NCBI RefSeq assembly: GCF_002571225.1
Contig: NZ_NVEC01000007.1
Location: 1 to 64,000 of the forward strand
DNA: 64,000 nucleotides
From: Bacillus sp. AFS059628
GTDB lineage: Bacteria > Bacillota > Bacilli > Bacillales > Bacillaceae_G
Direction of reading: 5' to 3'
This document shows positions 24,107 through 32,575 of this stretch, in pieces. Numbering within the stretch: position 1 is the stretch's first letter; each line of letters begins with the position of its first letter. The notes beneath the pieces were generated by a model. The model saw nothing but the letters and a program-made list of their open reading frames with translations. It was not told the DNA's origin and searched no databases. The position numbers were made by a program, and so were the translations under genes.

Positions 24107-24782
24107 ATATTATTGTTAAAACTTCATGTAAAGAACAGATAGTGGGAACATTACACTTGAGTTGCAAGTTATCCCGATTTAACCATATCCCTTTCATTCC
24201 GGCTACTGTACTACTAATTGCATCTATTTCTAATCGATCGCCAATATAATAGCAATCTTTCATTTCAAGATTTGATTGTAATACAGTTCGTTGAAAAATT
24301 TGAGGATCTGGTTTTGATATACCAATTTCACTAGAAGCAAATATGTATTTGAAATATTGTAGAATGTTTAGGGCAGTTAACTTTTCGACTTGTTGCTCAT
24401 ATTCACCGTTGCTAATGATACCTAATGAGTGCCCTTCTTGCTGTAAAGTCTGCAATGTATAGTGTACATCTTCAAATGCTGCCCAGTTGTTCTTATATAG
24501 TTCTATATATTGATTGAATTTATGCTGAGATTCCTCGGGTGATAAGTTTACTCCATATGTTTTAAATAAATGATACATTCGCATCCTTTGTTGTTCTGGG
24601 AAAGATAATTCCTTGGATAAAAATTTGTTGAAATATACCTCTGATAATTCACGCCAGACTTCTGTTGCTTCTAATTCATTGCCTGAAAAAATAGTATTAT
24701 ATATTTGAAAAAAATCTATAATACCATTTCTTTCAGCAGTCTCATAATCAAGTAGAGTTCCATCAATATCAAAGAAAATCAT
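24105..24782 (-). CDS. HAD-superfamily hydrolase, YjjG/YfnB-like nucleotidase
   Basis: This 225-aa haloacid dehalogenase-type phosphatase has all four motifs: DIDGT (nucleophile Asp5 and Asp7), SNG (motif II), a Lys in SKPDPQIF (motif III) and GDRLEIDA (motif IV). A helical cap of subtype C1 lies at about residues 15-95. The pattern resembles YjjG/YfnB pyrimidine nucleotidases, but the substrate cannot be read from sequence. Its ATG follows AAGGAGA. It converges on the pyr operon and its stop shares bases with the pyr terminator; a nucleotide clean-up role there is only inference. Confidence 0.75.
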   Translation of the reverse strand: MIFFDIDGTLLDYETAERNGIIDFFQIYNTIFSGNELEATEVWRELSEVYFNKFLSKELSFPEQQRMRMYHLFKTYGVNLSPEESQHKFNQYIELYKNNWAAFEDVHYTLQTLQQEGHSLGIISNGEYEQQVEKLTALNILQYFKYIFASSEIGISKPDPQIFQRTVLQSNLEMKDCYYIGDRLEIDAISSTVAGMKGIWLNRDNLQLKCNVPTICSLHEVLTII

Positions 24783-24804
24783 ATGATAATCTCCTTGCTA
24801 ACAA

Positions 24805-25059
24805 CTATTTAGCGTTTTCTGCAACCTCATATCCTCTTACAAATAATAGTGTCATATAAGAAACAATAAATGAGAAGATGCTGTACATGCCAACCCAAAA
24901 GAAGAATTTTGGAGTGAAGGCGATAACACCTATTATTAAAAAACTAGCAAACGTTACAATCGGCATTACGTAATACGTTTTCGTCTTGCGCGTTCCAATA
25001 ACAGAAATGATAAAGATAAGTAATGGACAAATTAATAAGACGAAAATCAATTCATTCAT
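24805..25059 (-). CDS. Small membrane protein, DUF2651-like
   Basis: This 84-aa protein has three hydrophobic segments (about residues 3-21, 30-48 and 52-74), with conserved-looking RKTKTYYVMPIVTFASF between the first two. The pattern recalls the DUF2651 family of Bacillus, whose function is unknown; this link is from memory. ATG follows AAAAGGAGAC. It lies 22 bp upstream of the HAD gene on the same strand, so the two may form a transcription unit. Confidence 0.65.
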   Translation of the reverse strand: MNELIFVLLICPLLIFIISVIGTRKTKTYYVMPIVTFASFLIIGVIAFTPKFFFWVGMYSIFSFIVSYMTLLFVRGYEVAENAK

Positions 25060-25193
25060 AGTTATGTCTCCTTTTCTAATGGAAGTAATCTATTTCTCGT
25101 AAACGTTTTAAAATAAATACTCTCTTAATATAACTTCGCTAACATGTATATAATCCCTTTGGAAAGTCAGTAATAAATTGCTGGATCTCACAA

Positions 25194-25228
25194 TAAAAAA
25201 CGTAAGCAAGAGAACACTTGCTTACGTT
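25194..25228 (-). terminator. Terminator of the permease gene
   Basis: A perfect 12-bp stem (AACGTAAGCAAG at 25199-25210 with CTTGCTTACGTT at 25217-25228) has its T-tract on the minus strand (TTTTTTATTG). It overlaps the last codon of the permease gene. The rest of 25060-25193 is AT-rich, without a gene. Confidence 0.85.
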
Positions 25229-26606
25229 ATAAAATAAACATCGCAACGATCGTGGTGACAATTAAGCCAATTACAACTGGTAAAAAGTTTCGACGTGCGA
25301 GTTCAAATGGATCCACTTTACAAATGGCAGCGGCAGGAATAAGTGCCCAAGGAATTAAAGTCCCGCCTCCGGTCCATATGGCAGCAATTTGCCCGAGTGC
25401 TGTTAATGTAGCTGTTCCATGCCCAAGTGCTGTTCCGAAAAGATTGGCAATCGAACCAGCAAGTGATATACCAGAAAAGCCAGATCCATCTAATCCTGTT
25501 ATGACACCAACGATGGTTAATGTTCCCGCTGATACATATTGATTTAAAGGAACTGTTTGAGACAAAGCGATTCCTAAGTCGTTAATGATTCCATGTGAAC
25601 CTTTCGGTAAATAGTCCCCGATAATTTTTACAAAACCGCTATCTCCTAAATAAAAGAGTGCAGCAATTGGGATAACTGGACCAAAAATTTTAAAGCCCAA
25701 TTGGAGCCCTTCTATAAAATAATCGGTCGTTTTATTTAGTCCATTACCTTTGTAGGCGATGAGAGAAATGATGATAATCATAATAACAGTCGTTCCGCCG
25801 ATCAGTGCAGTTGCATCGCTTCCTTGTAGCTTAAATTGAATCATGCAAAGGATATCGATGGCATATACGATTGGAATGCAAATAGCGAGCCATTTTTTTG
25901 TCCGAGGGGATAATGAAGTGAGCGTTTTAGAAGGCGCAGTTGATGGAATAGATTCTCGCATCGATAAGCCTGTATGAAATTCTTTTCGTAAGAAGAAAAA
26001 TGCGACGGAAGTTGTCACAATGCCCATAATAATTACGAGAGGGACACTGGCAGAAACAACGCTAGAAACAGGAAGGCCAGCAGCATCCGCAGTTAATTTC
26101 GGTGCACCTTGAATAACGAAGTCACCAGATAAGGCAATGCCGTGTCCGAATAAGTTCATAGCAATTGCCACTCCAATTGGGGGAAGACCAACGCGTACAG
26201 CGACCGGTAATAAAATAGCTCCCATTAAGGCGACAGCGGGAGAAGGCCAAAAGAAGAAAGAAATTGTCATCATTAAAAGGCCGATCATCCAATAGGCGAG
26301 GGTAGGGGTACGAATCATCTTTGTAAATGGTGAAATCATCTCCATTATCGTATGAACGAGTAGATTACTCATTGATACGATAATGGAGATGATTAATATA
26401 GTTGGTAATAGTTCAGTAATAGCGTAAATGAAACTTTGAAAAATACCGCTAATGGCAAGAGGGATAGAACTTGTAGCAGTTAATGCTAACAAAAAGATAA
26501 AAACGATACAAATGATCGTCGTATCTTTCCGGAGAATAAAAAAGATAATAATAGTGAGTAAACAAATAACATAGAGAGCGTGTAATAGCGTTAATTCAAC
26601 TCCCAT
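25227..26606 (-). CDS. Multi-pass permease of unknown substrate
   Basis: This 459-aa protein is almost wholly hydrophobic, with about 11-12 predicted membrane segments and a hydrophilic central loop (about residues 210-240). Features include FWPSPAVALMGAILLPVAVRVGLPPIG, a Gly/Asp segment ALSGDFVIQGAPK, and near the C-terminus LDGSGFSGISLAG and GTGTATLTALG-like Gly-rich re-entrant stretches. These look like ion-transporter/gluconate-permease type carriers, but I cannot place it in a family firmly. ATG at 26606 is chosen because AAGGA lies 10 nt upstream; GTG at 26615 abuts it. It is single and followed by its own terminator. Confidence 0.7.
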   Translation of the reverse strand: MGVELTLLHALYVICLLTIIIFFILRKDTTIICIVFIFLLALTATSSIPLAISGIFQSFIYAITELLPTILIISIIVSMSNLLVHTIMEMISPFTKMIRTPTLAYWMIGLLMMTISFFFWPSPAVALMGAILLPVAVRVGLPPIGVAIAMNLFGHGIALSGDFVIQGAPKLTADAAGLPVSSVVSASVPLVIIMGIVTTSVAFFFLRKEFHTGLSMRESIPSTAPSKTLTSLSPRTKKWLAICIPIVYAIDILCMIQFKLQGSDATALIGGTTVIMIIIISLIAYKGNGLNKTTDYFIEGLQLGFKIFGPVIPIAALFYLGDSGFVKIIGDYLPKGSHGIINDLGIALSQTVPLNQYVSAGTLTIVGVITGLDGSGFSGISLAGSIANLFGTALGHGTATLTALGQIAAIWTGGGTLIPWALIPAAAICKVDPFELARRNFLPVVIGLIVTTIVAMFIL

Positions 26607-26652
26607 AACATTCACATCCTTAGGCGTTCGTGTAGTTTATTGTATGAAAGCA

Positions 26653-26698
26653 GTGAAAGTATGTGAAAGTATGTGAAAGTATGTGAAAGTATGTGAGT
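26653..26698. repeat. 10-bp tandem repeat (GTGAAAGTAT x4 plus partial)
   Basis: Four perfect tandem copies of GTGAAAGTAT (26653-26692) are followed by a partial fifth copy (GTGAGT). The array lies about 50 bp upstream of the minus-strand permease and about 110 bp before the plus-strand membrane gene pair, in their divergent promoter region. The 10-bp period places the copies on nearly the same DNA face. Confidence 0.9.
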
Positions 26699-26804
26699 GT
26701 AAGGAACAGAAAAAAGGTGAAATTTCATGTACTGCAATGGTAAGAATAGTAAATGGATGTTACAATACAATTAATCCTAAAAATGGAATTTGAGGAGGGG
26801 TTAT

Positions 26805-27167
26805 GTGCAAAAAATTGGATTTTGGGGATTCGTTATATCTTGTAGTCTATTAATCATTTTAAACCTATTTACAAATAATGAATGGAACAGTATTATACCT
26901 GTTTTCGGGTTTGTATTTATACTTTTATATAACTGGGAAGATATGAAACAATATAATAATAAAAGTATCGGAATTATGATAGGTAGTATTGTTGTTTGCT
27001 CATTTTTCGTAGGGTTTATTTTAATAGAAGGGCAGAAGCAAATGGAGAAAATGTCTATTTTTCAAGAGTGGATGTCTTCTGCAAAGGGGCTTTATATTGT
27101 CATTGTAGTTGTTGTTTTTCTAAGGATTGTTATAAAGACAGCAAGTTACATATTAAAGGGGAAGTAG
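26805..27167 (+). CDS. Small membrane protein, tandem paralog copy 1
   Basis: This 120-aa protein has four hydrophobic segments and no recognised family. It aligns end to end with the next gene: shared positions include KIG at the start, N/SEW around residue 25, YxWxxxKxY around residue 45, and FQxWxxxAKxxY around residue 88. GTG at 26805 is used because GAGGAGGGG lies just upstream; an in-frame TTG at 26790 would sit inside that site. It is probably cotranscribed with the next gene (1-bp gap). Confidence 0.7.
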   Translation: MQKIGFWGFVISCSLLIILNLFTNNEWNSIIPVFGFVFILLYNWEDMKQYNNKSIGIMIGSIVVCSFFVGFILIEGQKQMEKMSIFQEWMSSAKGLYIVIVVVVFLRIVIKTASYILKGK

Positions 27168-27168
27168 A

Positions 27169-27537
27169 ATGAGAGAGAAAATAGGTTATTATGGTGTGCT
27201 CGTTTGTTTACTATTATCAGTTATTTCAGGGCAGTTTCTTAAAAGTGAATGGATACCAATTATATTATGTATAGGAGTATTGATTTTTGCACCTATGTAT
27301 CGTTGGAATGAATGGAAAGCATATAGCCGAAAAAAGAAAATTGTTTTCAGCATAGAGTTTGTCATTATCATTAGCACGATTCCATTTTTGTTATTGAAAG
27401 GAAATGAGGTCATAGACGGAATTGTAATGTTTCAAGGGTGGCTGTTTATTGCAAAATTGATATATTTAATATGCATTTTAACGTTGTTAGCGGTAGTCGC
27501 CAAAAAAGTAAATGAAAAGCTATTCGCTAATGAATAA
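27169..27537 (+). CDS. Small membrane protein, tandem paralog copy 2
   Basis: This 122-aa protein has four hydrophobic segments with the same pattern as the preceding gene (KIGYYG, SEWIPI, YRWNEWKAY, MFQGWLFIAKLIY). The pair appears to come from a tandem duplication that has since diverged strongly. The function is unknown; no signal peptide cleavage site, enzyme motif or toxin signature is visible. ATG follows AAAGGGGAAG and a terminator follows the stop. Confidence 0.7.
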   Translation: MREKIGYYGVLVCLLLSVISGQFLKSEWIPIILCIGVLIFAPMYRWNEWKAYSRKKKIVFSIEFVIIISTIPFLLLKGNEVIDGIVMFQGWLFIAKLIYLICILTLLAVVAKKVNEKLFANE

Positions 27538-27571
27538 AAGAAAATGCCACCTTATTCGGTGGCATTTTCTC
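27538..27571. terminator. Bidirectional terminator between convergent genes
   Basis: GAAAATGCCACC (27540-27551) pairs with GGTGGCATTTTC (27558-27569) around a 6-nt loop. A and T tracts on the two sides allow use from both strands, for the membrane gene pair and for the DinB-like gene, whose stop it overlaps. Confidence 0.85.
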
Positions 27572-28094
27572 ATTTTACTGAATGAGCTTTTTGCATCTTT
27601 TTAACTAAACGAATTTGTCCGCGATGATTGATTTCATCTTCAAATACATGAAACCATTTAAAGTAGTTATTTGCTGGTTTGTCATACCAAAAGTCTGTCG
27701 TTTTAAATAGCCATTCATCAGGTAACGATTGAAATGTTTCAATCGTTTTGGAACGTACTTCTTGTAATGTATTGATATAAAATTCTATAGAGTTTCCTTT
27801 TATTTTCTCGCGTCCATGATCTTCTAACTCGAGGCCAGGTAACCATTGTTCTAGTTCAGCCTCCGTTGGTTCGCGGTCTTCAAAAGTATGAATCTGGTAG
27901 TAAAATTCAACAGCAGCCATGTGATATAATAGCATGCCGATTGAATTTGCTTCCTTATCATATAAATAATCAAGTTCTGCCATTGTTAAATTTTCCACCG
28001 CTTGCATTGTTGTATAGCGAACGTAATTCATCATGGAAACAAGTTTGGAAAATTCAGGATGTAAACCATCTATTTTATCGATTACAAAGTTCAA
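27570..28094 (-). CDS. DinB-like four-helix metalloprotein
   Basis: This 174-aa protein looks like the DinB/DUF664 family, four-helix bundles with a three-histidine metal site, some of which are thiol-dependent S-transferases. Candidate ligands are His in LLYHMAAVEFYY (about residue 58) and His in FHVFEDEINHRGQI (about residues 149-158). The start appears to be TTG at 28094, preceded by AAAGGGGGG; no better start is seen near the N-terminus. The substrate is unknown. Confidence 0.75.
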   Translation of the reverse strand: MNFVIDKIDGLHPEFSKLVSMMNYVRYTTMQAVENLTMAELDYLYDKEANSIGMLLYHMAAVEFYYQIHTFEDREPTEAELEQWLPGLELEDHGREKIKGNSIEFYINTLQEVRSKTIETFQSLPDEWLFKTTDFWYDKPANNYFKWFHVFEDEINHRGQIRLVKKMQKAHSVK

Positions 28095-28178
28095 TTACAA
28101 TCCCCCCTTTTTTAAATGAATACTCCAGAGAAGGAATTCTATGTGCAGAGAAAAAATTAAGTTGAAAATTTCAAAATA

Positions 28179-29249
28179 TTAACAAGGGATTACAATTAGT
28201 TCCCGATTTGATTTTGTAATAACTTCATATCCATCTTTTGTAATGACGATATCGTCTTCAATTCTACAACCACCCCAGTTTGGTATGTAAATACCAGGTT
28301 CAACTGTAACAACCATACCTTCTTCTAAAGTAGTCTTACTTTCTTGGGATAGGCGAAGTGGTTCATGGATTTCTAACCCAAGACCATGACCAGTAGAGTG
28401 TCCAAAATATTGACCGTATCCATGCTCAGTAATGTAGTTTCTCGTTATATCATCGATACTTTTTGCAGTTTCTCCAGGCTTAATTGCTTCAGTCCCACGT
28501 TTTAACGCTTCTCGTACAACATTGTATATCTTTTTGAATTCTTCTGATGGTTCCCCGATTGCTACAGTACGAGTTATATCAGAACAATATCCGTCGTAAA
28601 GTGCACCGAAGTCTAATGTAACGACATCGCCTCGTTCGATTATTTTATTTGATGCAACTCCATGAGGAAGAGAAGAACGAACGCCAGAAGCTACAATAAT
28701 TTGAAATGATGAGGATGTAGCCCCTTTTTTTCGCATGAAAAATTCTAACTCATCTCGTACATCATTTTCGCTTATTCCCGGTTTTAAAAATCTAATAATG
28801 TGTTGAAATGCCTCGTCAGCGATATTAGCTGCGATTTTCATTATTTCTATTTCAGACGTGTCTTTAATAATACGAATATTTTCGATGATTTCGCACACTT
28901 GAACCATTTCCGCATGTACGTATTTTTGTAAGTTTTTATATTGTTGCAATGTCATGTTGTTTTCTTCAATTCCGAGTTTTTGAATGTTTAATTTCGATAC
29001 TTGATTTGCAATTTCTTTTTCCAAATTTCCTTTATGCATAATAATTTCAGCATCTTTTATTTGTGATTTTGCTTGATCTACATAGCGAAAATCAGTTATA
29101 AAAACAGCCTTATCCGCAGAGAGTAAGACGACGCCAGCACTACCTGTGAAGCCAGTTGCATATTGGCGATTTTCTTTTTTTGTAATAAGTAACCCGTCAA
29201 TTCCGTACTTATGTAGTTGTTTTTGGATGTTAGTTATTCTTATATTCAT
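28179..29249 (-). CDS. M24-family Xaa-Pro aminopeptidase/dipeptidase
   Basis: This 356-aa protein has an N-terminal creatinase-like domain (residues 1-125) and a C-terminal pita-bread metallopeptidase domain. The five metal ligands are in LDFGALYDGYCSDITRT (two Asp), STGHGLGLEIHE (His), VTVEPGIYI (Glu) and GCRIEDDIVIT (Glu). It should remove N-terminal residues before proline. It resembles YqhT/PepQ-type proteins, so the genome probably has further copies. ATG follows AAAGGAGG. It lies 84 bp upstream of the DinB-like gene on the same strand. Confidence 0.88.
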   Translation of the reverse strand: MNIRITNIQKQLHKYGIDGLLITKKENRQYATGFTGSAGVVLLSADKAVFITDFRYVDQAKSQIKDAEIIMHKGNLEKEIANQVSKLNIQKLGIEENNMTLQQYKNLQKYVHAEMVQVCEIIENIRIIKDTSEIEIMKIAANIADEAFQHIIRFLKPGISENDVRDELEFFMRKKGATSSSFQIIVASGVRSSLPHGVASNKIIERGDVVTLDFGALYDGYCSDITRTVAIGEPSEEFKKIYNVVREALKRGTEAIKPGETAKSIDDITRNYITEHGYGQYFGHSTGHGLGLEIHEPLRLSQESKTTLEEGMVVTVEPGIYIPNWGGCRIEDDIVITKDGYEVITKSNRELIVIPC

Positions 29250-29530
29250 TTTAATGCCTCCTTTTTATATTTAATAAAGCAAAAATTGTGCCAGTATACT
29301 TATTGACAATAAAAGAGAAGAGGGAGTTTTGTGTCAAAAAAACTAGACAAATATAAAATGAGGATGTCAAAAATTTATACAGTAATGTAAACTTGCATAT
29401 TATAATCTTTAAATTCTAATATTATATTTTTGTATAAATAAATGGTGATAATTAGTATAATAAGAGGTCGTTATGTTTTCTTGTAGATAAAGGTGCGTAA
29501 CGAATAAATAGGAATAAGGATTGTGAGTAC

Positions 29531-30712
29531 ATGAAAAAATTAAGTAAAGTCATTTCATTTTGCTTCGCTGCTAGTATGCTAGTTGTAACAGGGTGTGAAA
29601 AAAGTGAAATCAAAGTTCAAGCAAATGAAAAGATTGAACAGCTTGATGAAGCGCCAGAAGTGACAGAAAAAGAAGCGAAAAAGATTGTAAGAAAGAGTGT
29701 AGATGCAATAGCAAATGCATTTAGTGAGATGGAAAAAGAAAATGGATGGAGTCGAAATAATCCTGGAGATTTGGCGACAGCGAAAAAAGGAGTTAAGGGA
29801 TTAGTTACAGAAAAATTTGTAGAGAACCAGCTTCCTAATTCGCTTGAAACATTTAATAGATCTAGAGAGACAGATATGTTGCCATTCCCTATTAATATTG
29901 AATCAGAAATGAGATTCACGTATACACAGAAAGATAAAAATTTAACGATTGAAACTATTATACCTTCAAATGATATGGGAAATGAAGCAGAGATATGGGA
30001 ATTTATTTTAGTTTATAAAGATGGAAAATGGTTAATGGATAAATGGTCATCGCATACACCGAGAGATTTAAAACTTACGAAGGAAGAAGCTAGTGAATTT
30101 CTTAAAATTCGTGGTTTTAAGAATGTATCTTTTGTTAAAGAGGAGAACAGTAGTGATAAAAAGTATATTTTTAAAGACAGTACTAGTTTAGTTACTGTGA
30201 ATGCAAAAACATCGGTTATTGCAATTAATTCAGATAACCCAAAAGAAAAACAGGTAGCGAATAAAAATAGTAGTGAAGAACACGAAAACATTAAGGAAAA
30301 TAGCATGAGTACGCATGCTATTTCTAAAGAAGAGAAGCAGACTAAAAAAGAAACTTCGTCACCAGTAGGTAAAACTAAGGTTTTAAATGAATTAGCTGCT
30401 CTAGAAAATCAAGAAAAACATACAAATGTCGTGTCAACAAATGACATAGTAAATGAAATAGAAGGAAATTATCAAGTGTGGGATAATAAACTAAATGAAA
30501 TTTACAGTACATTAAAAAATACGATGTCAGCTGATGCGTTTCAGTCATTAAAAACGAAACAAGTTGCATGGGTTAAAGAAAAGGAAAGTAAAGTTAAAGC
30601 CATTGCTACGGATGAAAATAATGGAACGATGAAATATATTGAAGCTGCAGATGAAAAATATAAGATGACAAAAGAAAGATGTTATGAATTAGTGAATGGG
30701 TATATGAACTAG
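29531..30712 (+). CDS. Lipoprotein with C-terminal LprI-like domain
   Basis: This 393-aa predicted lipoprotein has signal peptide residues 1-21 and lipobox VVTG-Cys. A first extracytoplasmic domain spans about residues 40-185 (helical then beta-rich, NTF2-like by appearance: IWEFILVYKDGKWLMDKW). A Lys/Glu/Ser-rich linker covers about residues 235-285. The C-terminal part (about residues 300-393) looks like an LprI/DUF1311 domain (VWDNKLNEIYSTLKN, LKTKQVAWVKEKESK), but lacks most of its usual cysteines. ATG follows AAGGA by about 10 nt. The function is unknown. The 281-bp gap upstream is AT-rich with a possible TATAAT at 29456-29461. Confidence 0.78.
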   Translation: MKKLSKVISFCFAASMLVVTGCEKSEIKVQANEKIEQLDEAPEVTEKEAKKIVRKSVDAIANAFSEMEKENGWSRNNPGDLATAKKGVKGLVTEKFVENQLPNSLETFNRSRETDMLPFPINIESEMRFTYTQKDKNLTIETIIPSNDMGNEAEIWEFILVYKDGKWLMDKWSSHTPRDLKLTKEEASEFLKIRGFKNVSFVKEENSSDKKYIFKDSTSLVTVNAKTSVIAINSDNPKEKQVANKNSSEEHENIKENSMSTHAISKEEKQTKKETSSPVGKTKVLNELAALENQEKHTNVVSTNDIVNEIEGNYQVWDNKLNEIYSTLKNTMSADAFQSLKTKQVAWVKEKESKVKAIATDENNGTMKYIEAADEKYKMTKERCYELVNGYMN

Positions 30713-30726
30713 TGTGTACGAATATA

Positions 30727-30757
30727 AAAAATGCGTTGCTTATAAGCAACGCATTTT
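30727..30757. terminator. Bidirectional terminator between lipoprotein gene and rqcH
   Basis: AAATGCGTTGC pairs with GCAACGCATTT around a TTATAA centre, with A-tract left and T-tract right. It serves the convergent genes on both sides. Confidence 0.85.
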
Positions 30758-30762
30758 TGTAT

Positions 30763-32472
30763 TTACGCTTTTAATTTCATTACAGTATCAGCATCTGGTG
30801 TCACATAAACTGTTTGCTGATTGTCGTACGTAACAAAACCAAGCTTTGCGCCACTCGGTTTTTTGACATGGCGTATTTTGGTGAAATCAACAGGTACGGA
30901 GCTAGACTCTTTTGCTTTACTGTAATAGGCAGCAATTTTGGCAGCTTCTAGTAAAGTTTCTTCAGCAGGCTCTAAAGAACGAATGACAACGTGAGAACCA
31001 GGTATGTCTTTCGTATGTAACCAAATTTCATCACGACGGGCAAATTTCGTTGTTAAATAATCATTTTGTTTATTGTTTTTACCAACGAAAATCTCTGTGC
31101 CATCACTTGCTACATATTTATCTAATACTGGTTTAGTAGGTTTTTTCTTTGCGTTTTTCGTTTTACGATTGCGCATATAACCTTCTTCAGCTAATTCCTC
31201 TCGAATTTCTTCAATATCTTTTGAAGAAGCAGCTTCCATTTGTTGAAGTAAGCTATCAAAATAAAGAATTTCTTCATTTGTTTTTTCGATTTGTTCTTCA
31301 ACAACAACAACTGAATTTTTCGCTTTTTGATACTTTTGGAAATAGCGTTGCGCATTTTCAGATGGTGTTTTTAAAGGGTCTAATGTGATCTTTACAGTTC
31401 CGCCGTTTTCATCATAATAGTTAACGACCTCAATATCTTTATCACCTTTTTTCAAAGCGTACATATTGGCTGTAAGTAGTTCTCCAAATAGTTGATATTT
31501 ATCTGCTTTTCCAGCATCTTGTAATGTTTTTTGTAGTTTAATGAGTTTTTTCTCATTTTTATTTTTTTCGTTTTGCATAAAGCGCTCTAAATCATGGGCT
31601 TGCTGTTTTACACGGTCGCGCTCTGCTTTTCCGAAAAAGAAACGATCTAGCAATTCACTAACAGATGAGAACGTCTTGTTTTCCCCTTGCAAATGTGCAA
31701 GAGGGAAAAGGTAGAAAAATTCTTTCCCATTTGAAGTAGTCATCGTTGGTGAATATGTATGAGTTAATAATGGTTTTTGTATGGAGAAAAATGCGTCCGC
31801 TAATGCTTTTTCATTTACCATACCAGCTTTTTTCACTACTTCTTTTGCGAATAACGGCGATATTCCCGTAAAGGTGCCGACAAGCTGTTTATCCATGTTT
31901 CCAGATAAAAAGTCTAGCGGTCTAAGAAATTCCTCATTTGTTTCAACCTGAAGTGGATTAATTTTATGTTGTGCTGGTGGCGCAACATATTCAGCTCCAG
32001 CGTATACAGTTCGATGTCGGTTTACGGCTAAAGAAACGTGCTTTAGGCTATCTAAAATATTATTTGTTTTTGTGTCTACTAAAATGATGTTACTATGTCG
32101 TCCCATTATTTCAATTACTAATGTTTTTAGCGATTCATCACCAATTTCATTTCTGCTTCGCACAGTAATTTGAATAATGCGCTCTAAATCAATTTGTTCA
32201 ATTTTTTCAATGAATCCACCTTCTAAATGCTTACGAAGAAGCATACAAAACATTGGCGGAAGTGCAGGTGAATCGTAATTTTGATTTGTTAAGTGTAAAC
32301 GTGCATATGTCGGATGAGCGGAAAGAATCAGTTTTTGATTTTTTCCGTTTGCTCGAATATGTAATAAAATCTCATATTTTGAAGGTTGATATATTTTGGA
32401 AATTCTCCCCGTGTAAAGAGAATTTGCAATTTCATGTGTAATTGCTCTTGTAAATAATCCATCGAATGCCAT
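30763..32472 (-). CDS. rqcH: RqcH/FbpA (YloA, NEMF family), ribosome quality control
   Basis: RqcH binds stalled 50S-peptidyl-tRNA and recruits tRNA-Ala to add C-terminal alanine tails; the family was earlier named fibronectin-binding protein. The 569-aa protein shows NFACT-N ([42 protein letters not shown]), a central coiled coil (about residues 280-440) and the NFACT-R domain ([19 protein letters not shown]). The conserved Asp-Arg pair needed for tRNA handling (D97/R98 in B. subtilis) reads Glu97-Arg98 here. ATG follows GAAAGGAG. It is divergent from yloB. Confidence 0.93.
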   Translation of the reverse strand: MAFDGLFTRAITHEIANSLYTGRISKIYQPSKYEILLHIRANGKNQKLILSAHPTYARLHLTNQNYDSPALPPMFCMLLRKHLEGGFIEKIEQIDLERIIQITVRSRNEIGDESLKTLVIEIMGRHSNIILVDTKTNNILDSLKHVSLAVNRHRTVYAGAEYVAPPAQHKINPLQVETNEEFLRPLDFLSGNMDKQLVGTFTGISPLFAKEVVKKAGMVNEKALADAFFSIQKPLLTHTYSPTMTTSNGKEFFYLFPLAHLQGENKTFSSVSELLDRFFFGKAERDRVKQQAHDLERFMQNEKNKNEKKLIKLQKTLQDAGKADKYQLFGELLTANMYALKKGDKDIEVVNYYDENGGTVKITLDPLKTPSENAQRYFQKYQKAKNSVVVVEEQIEKTNEEILYFDSLLQQMEAASSKDIEEIREELAEEGYMRNRKTKNAKKKPTKPVLDKYVASDGTEIFVGKNNKQNDYLTTKFARRDEIWLHTKDIPGSHVVIRSLEPAEETLLEAAKIAAYYSKAKESSSVPVDFTKIRHVKKPSGAKLGFVTYDNQQTVYVTPDADTVMKLKA

Positions 32473-32575
32473 AAAAACACTCCTTTCTAACTAAAAGTTA
32501 ATTATAGCATTTTTTTGGACGAGGCTGAATAAGCTTTCAATAGAGTATGTCTGGAATCAGGAGGTCGATAGCAGG

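Noticed and set aside
26653-26698. Considered as a small CRISPR array
   Set aside because: The copies are directly joined 10-mers without spacers, and no cas genes are near.
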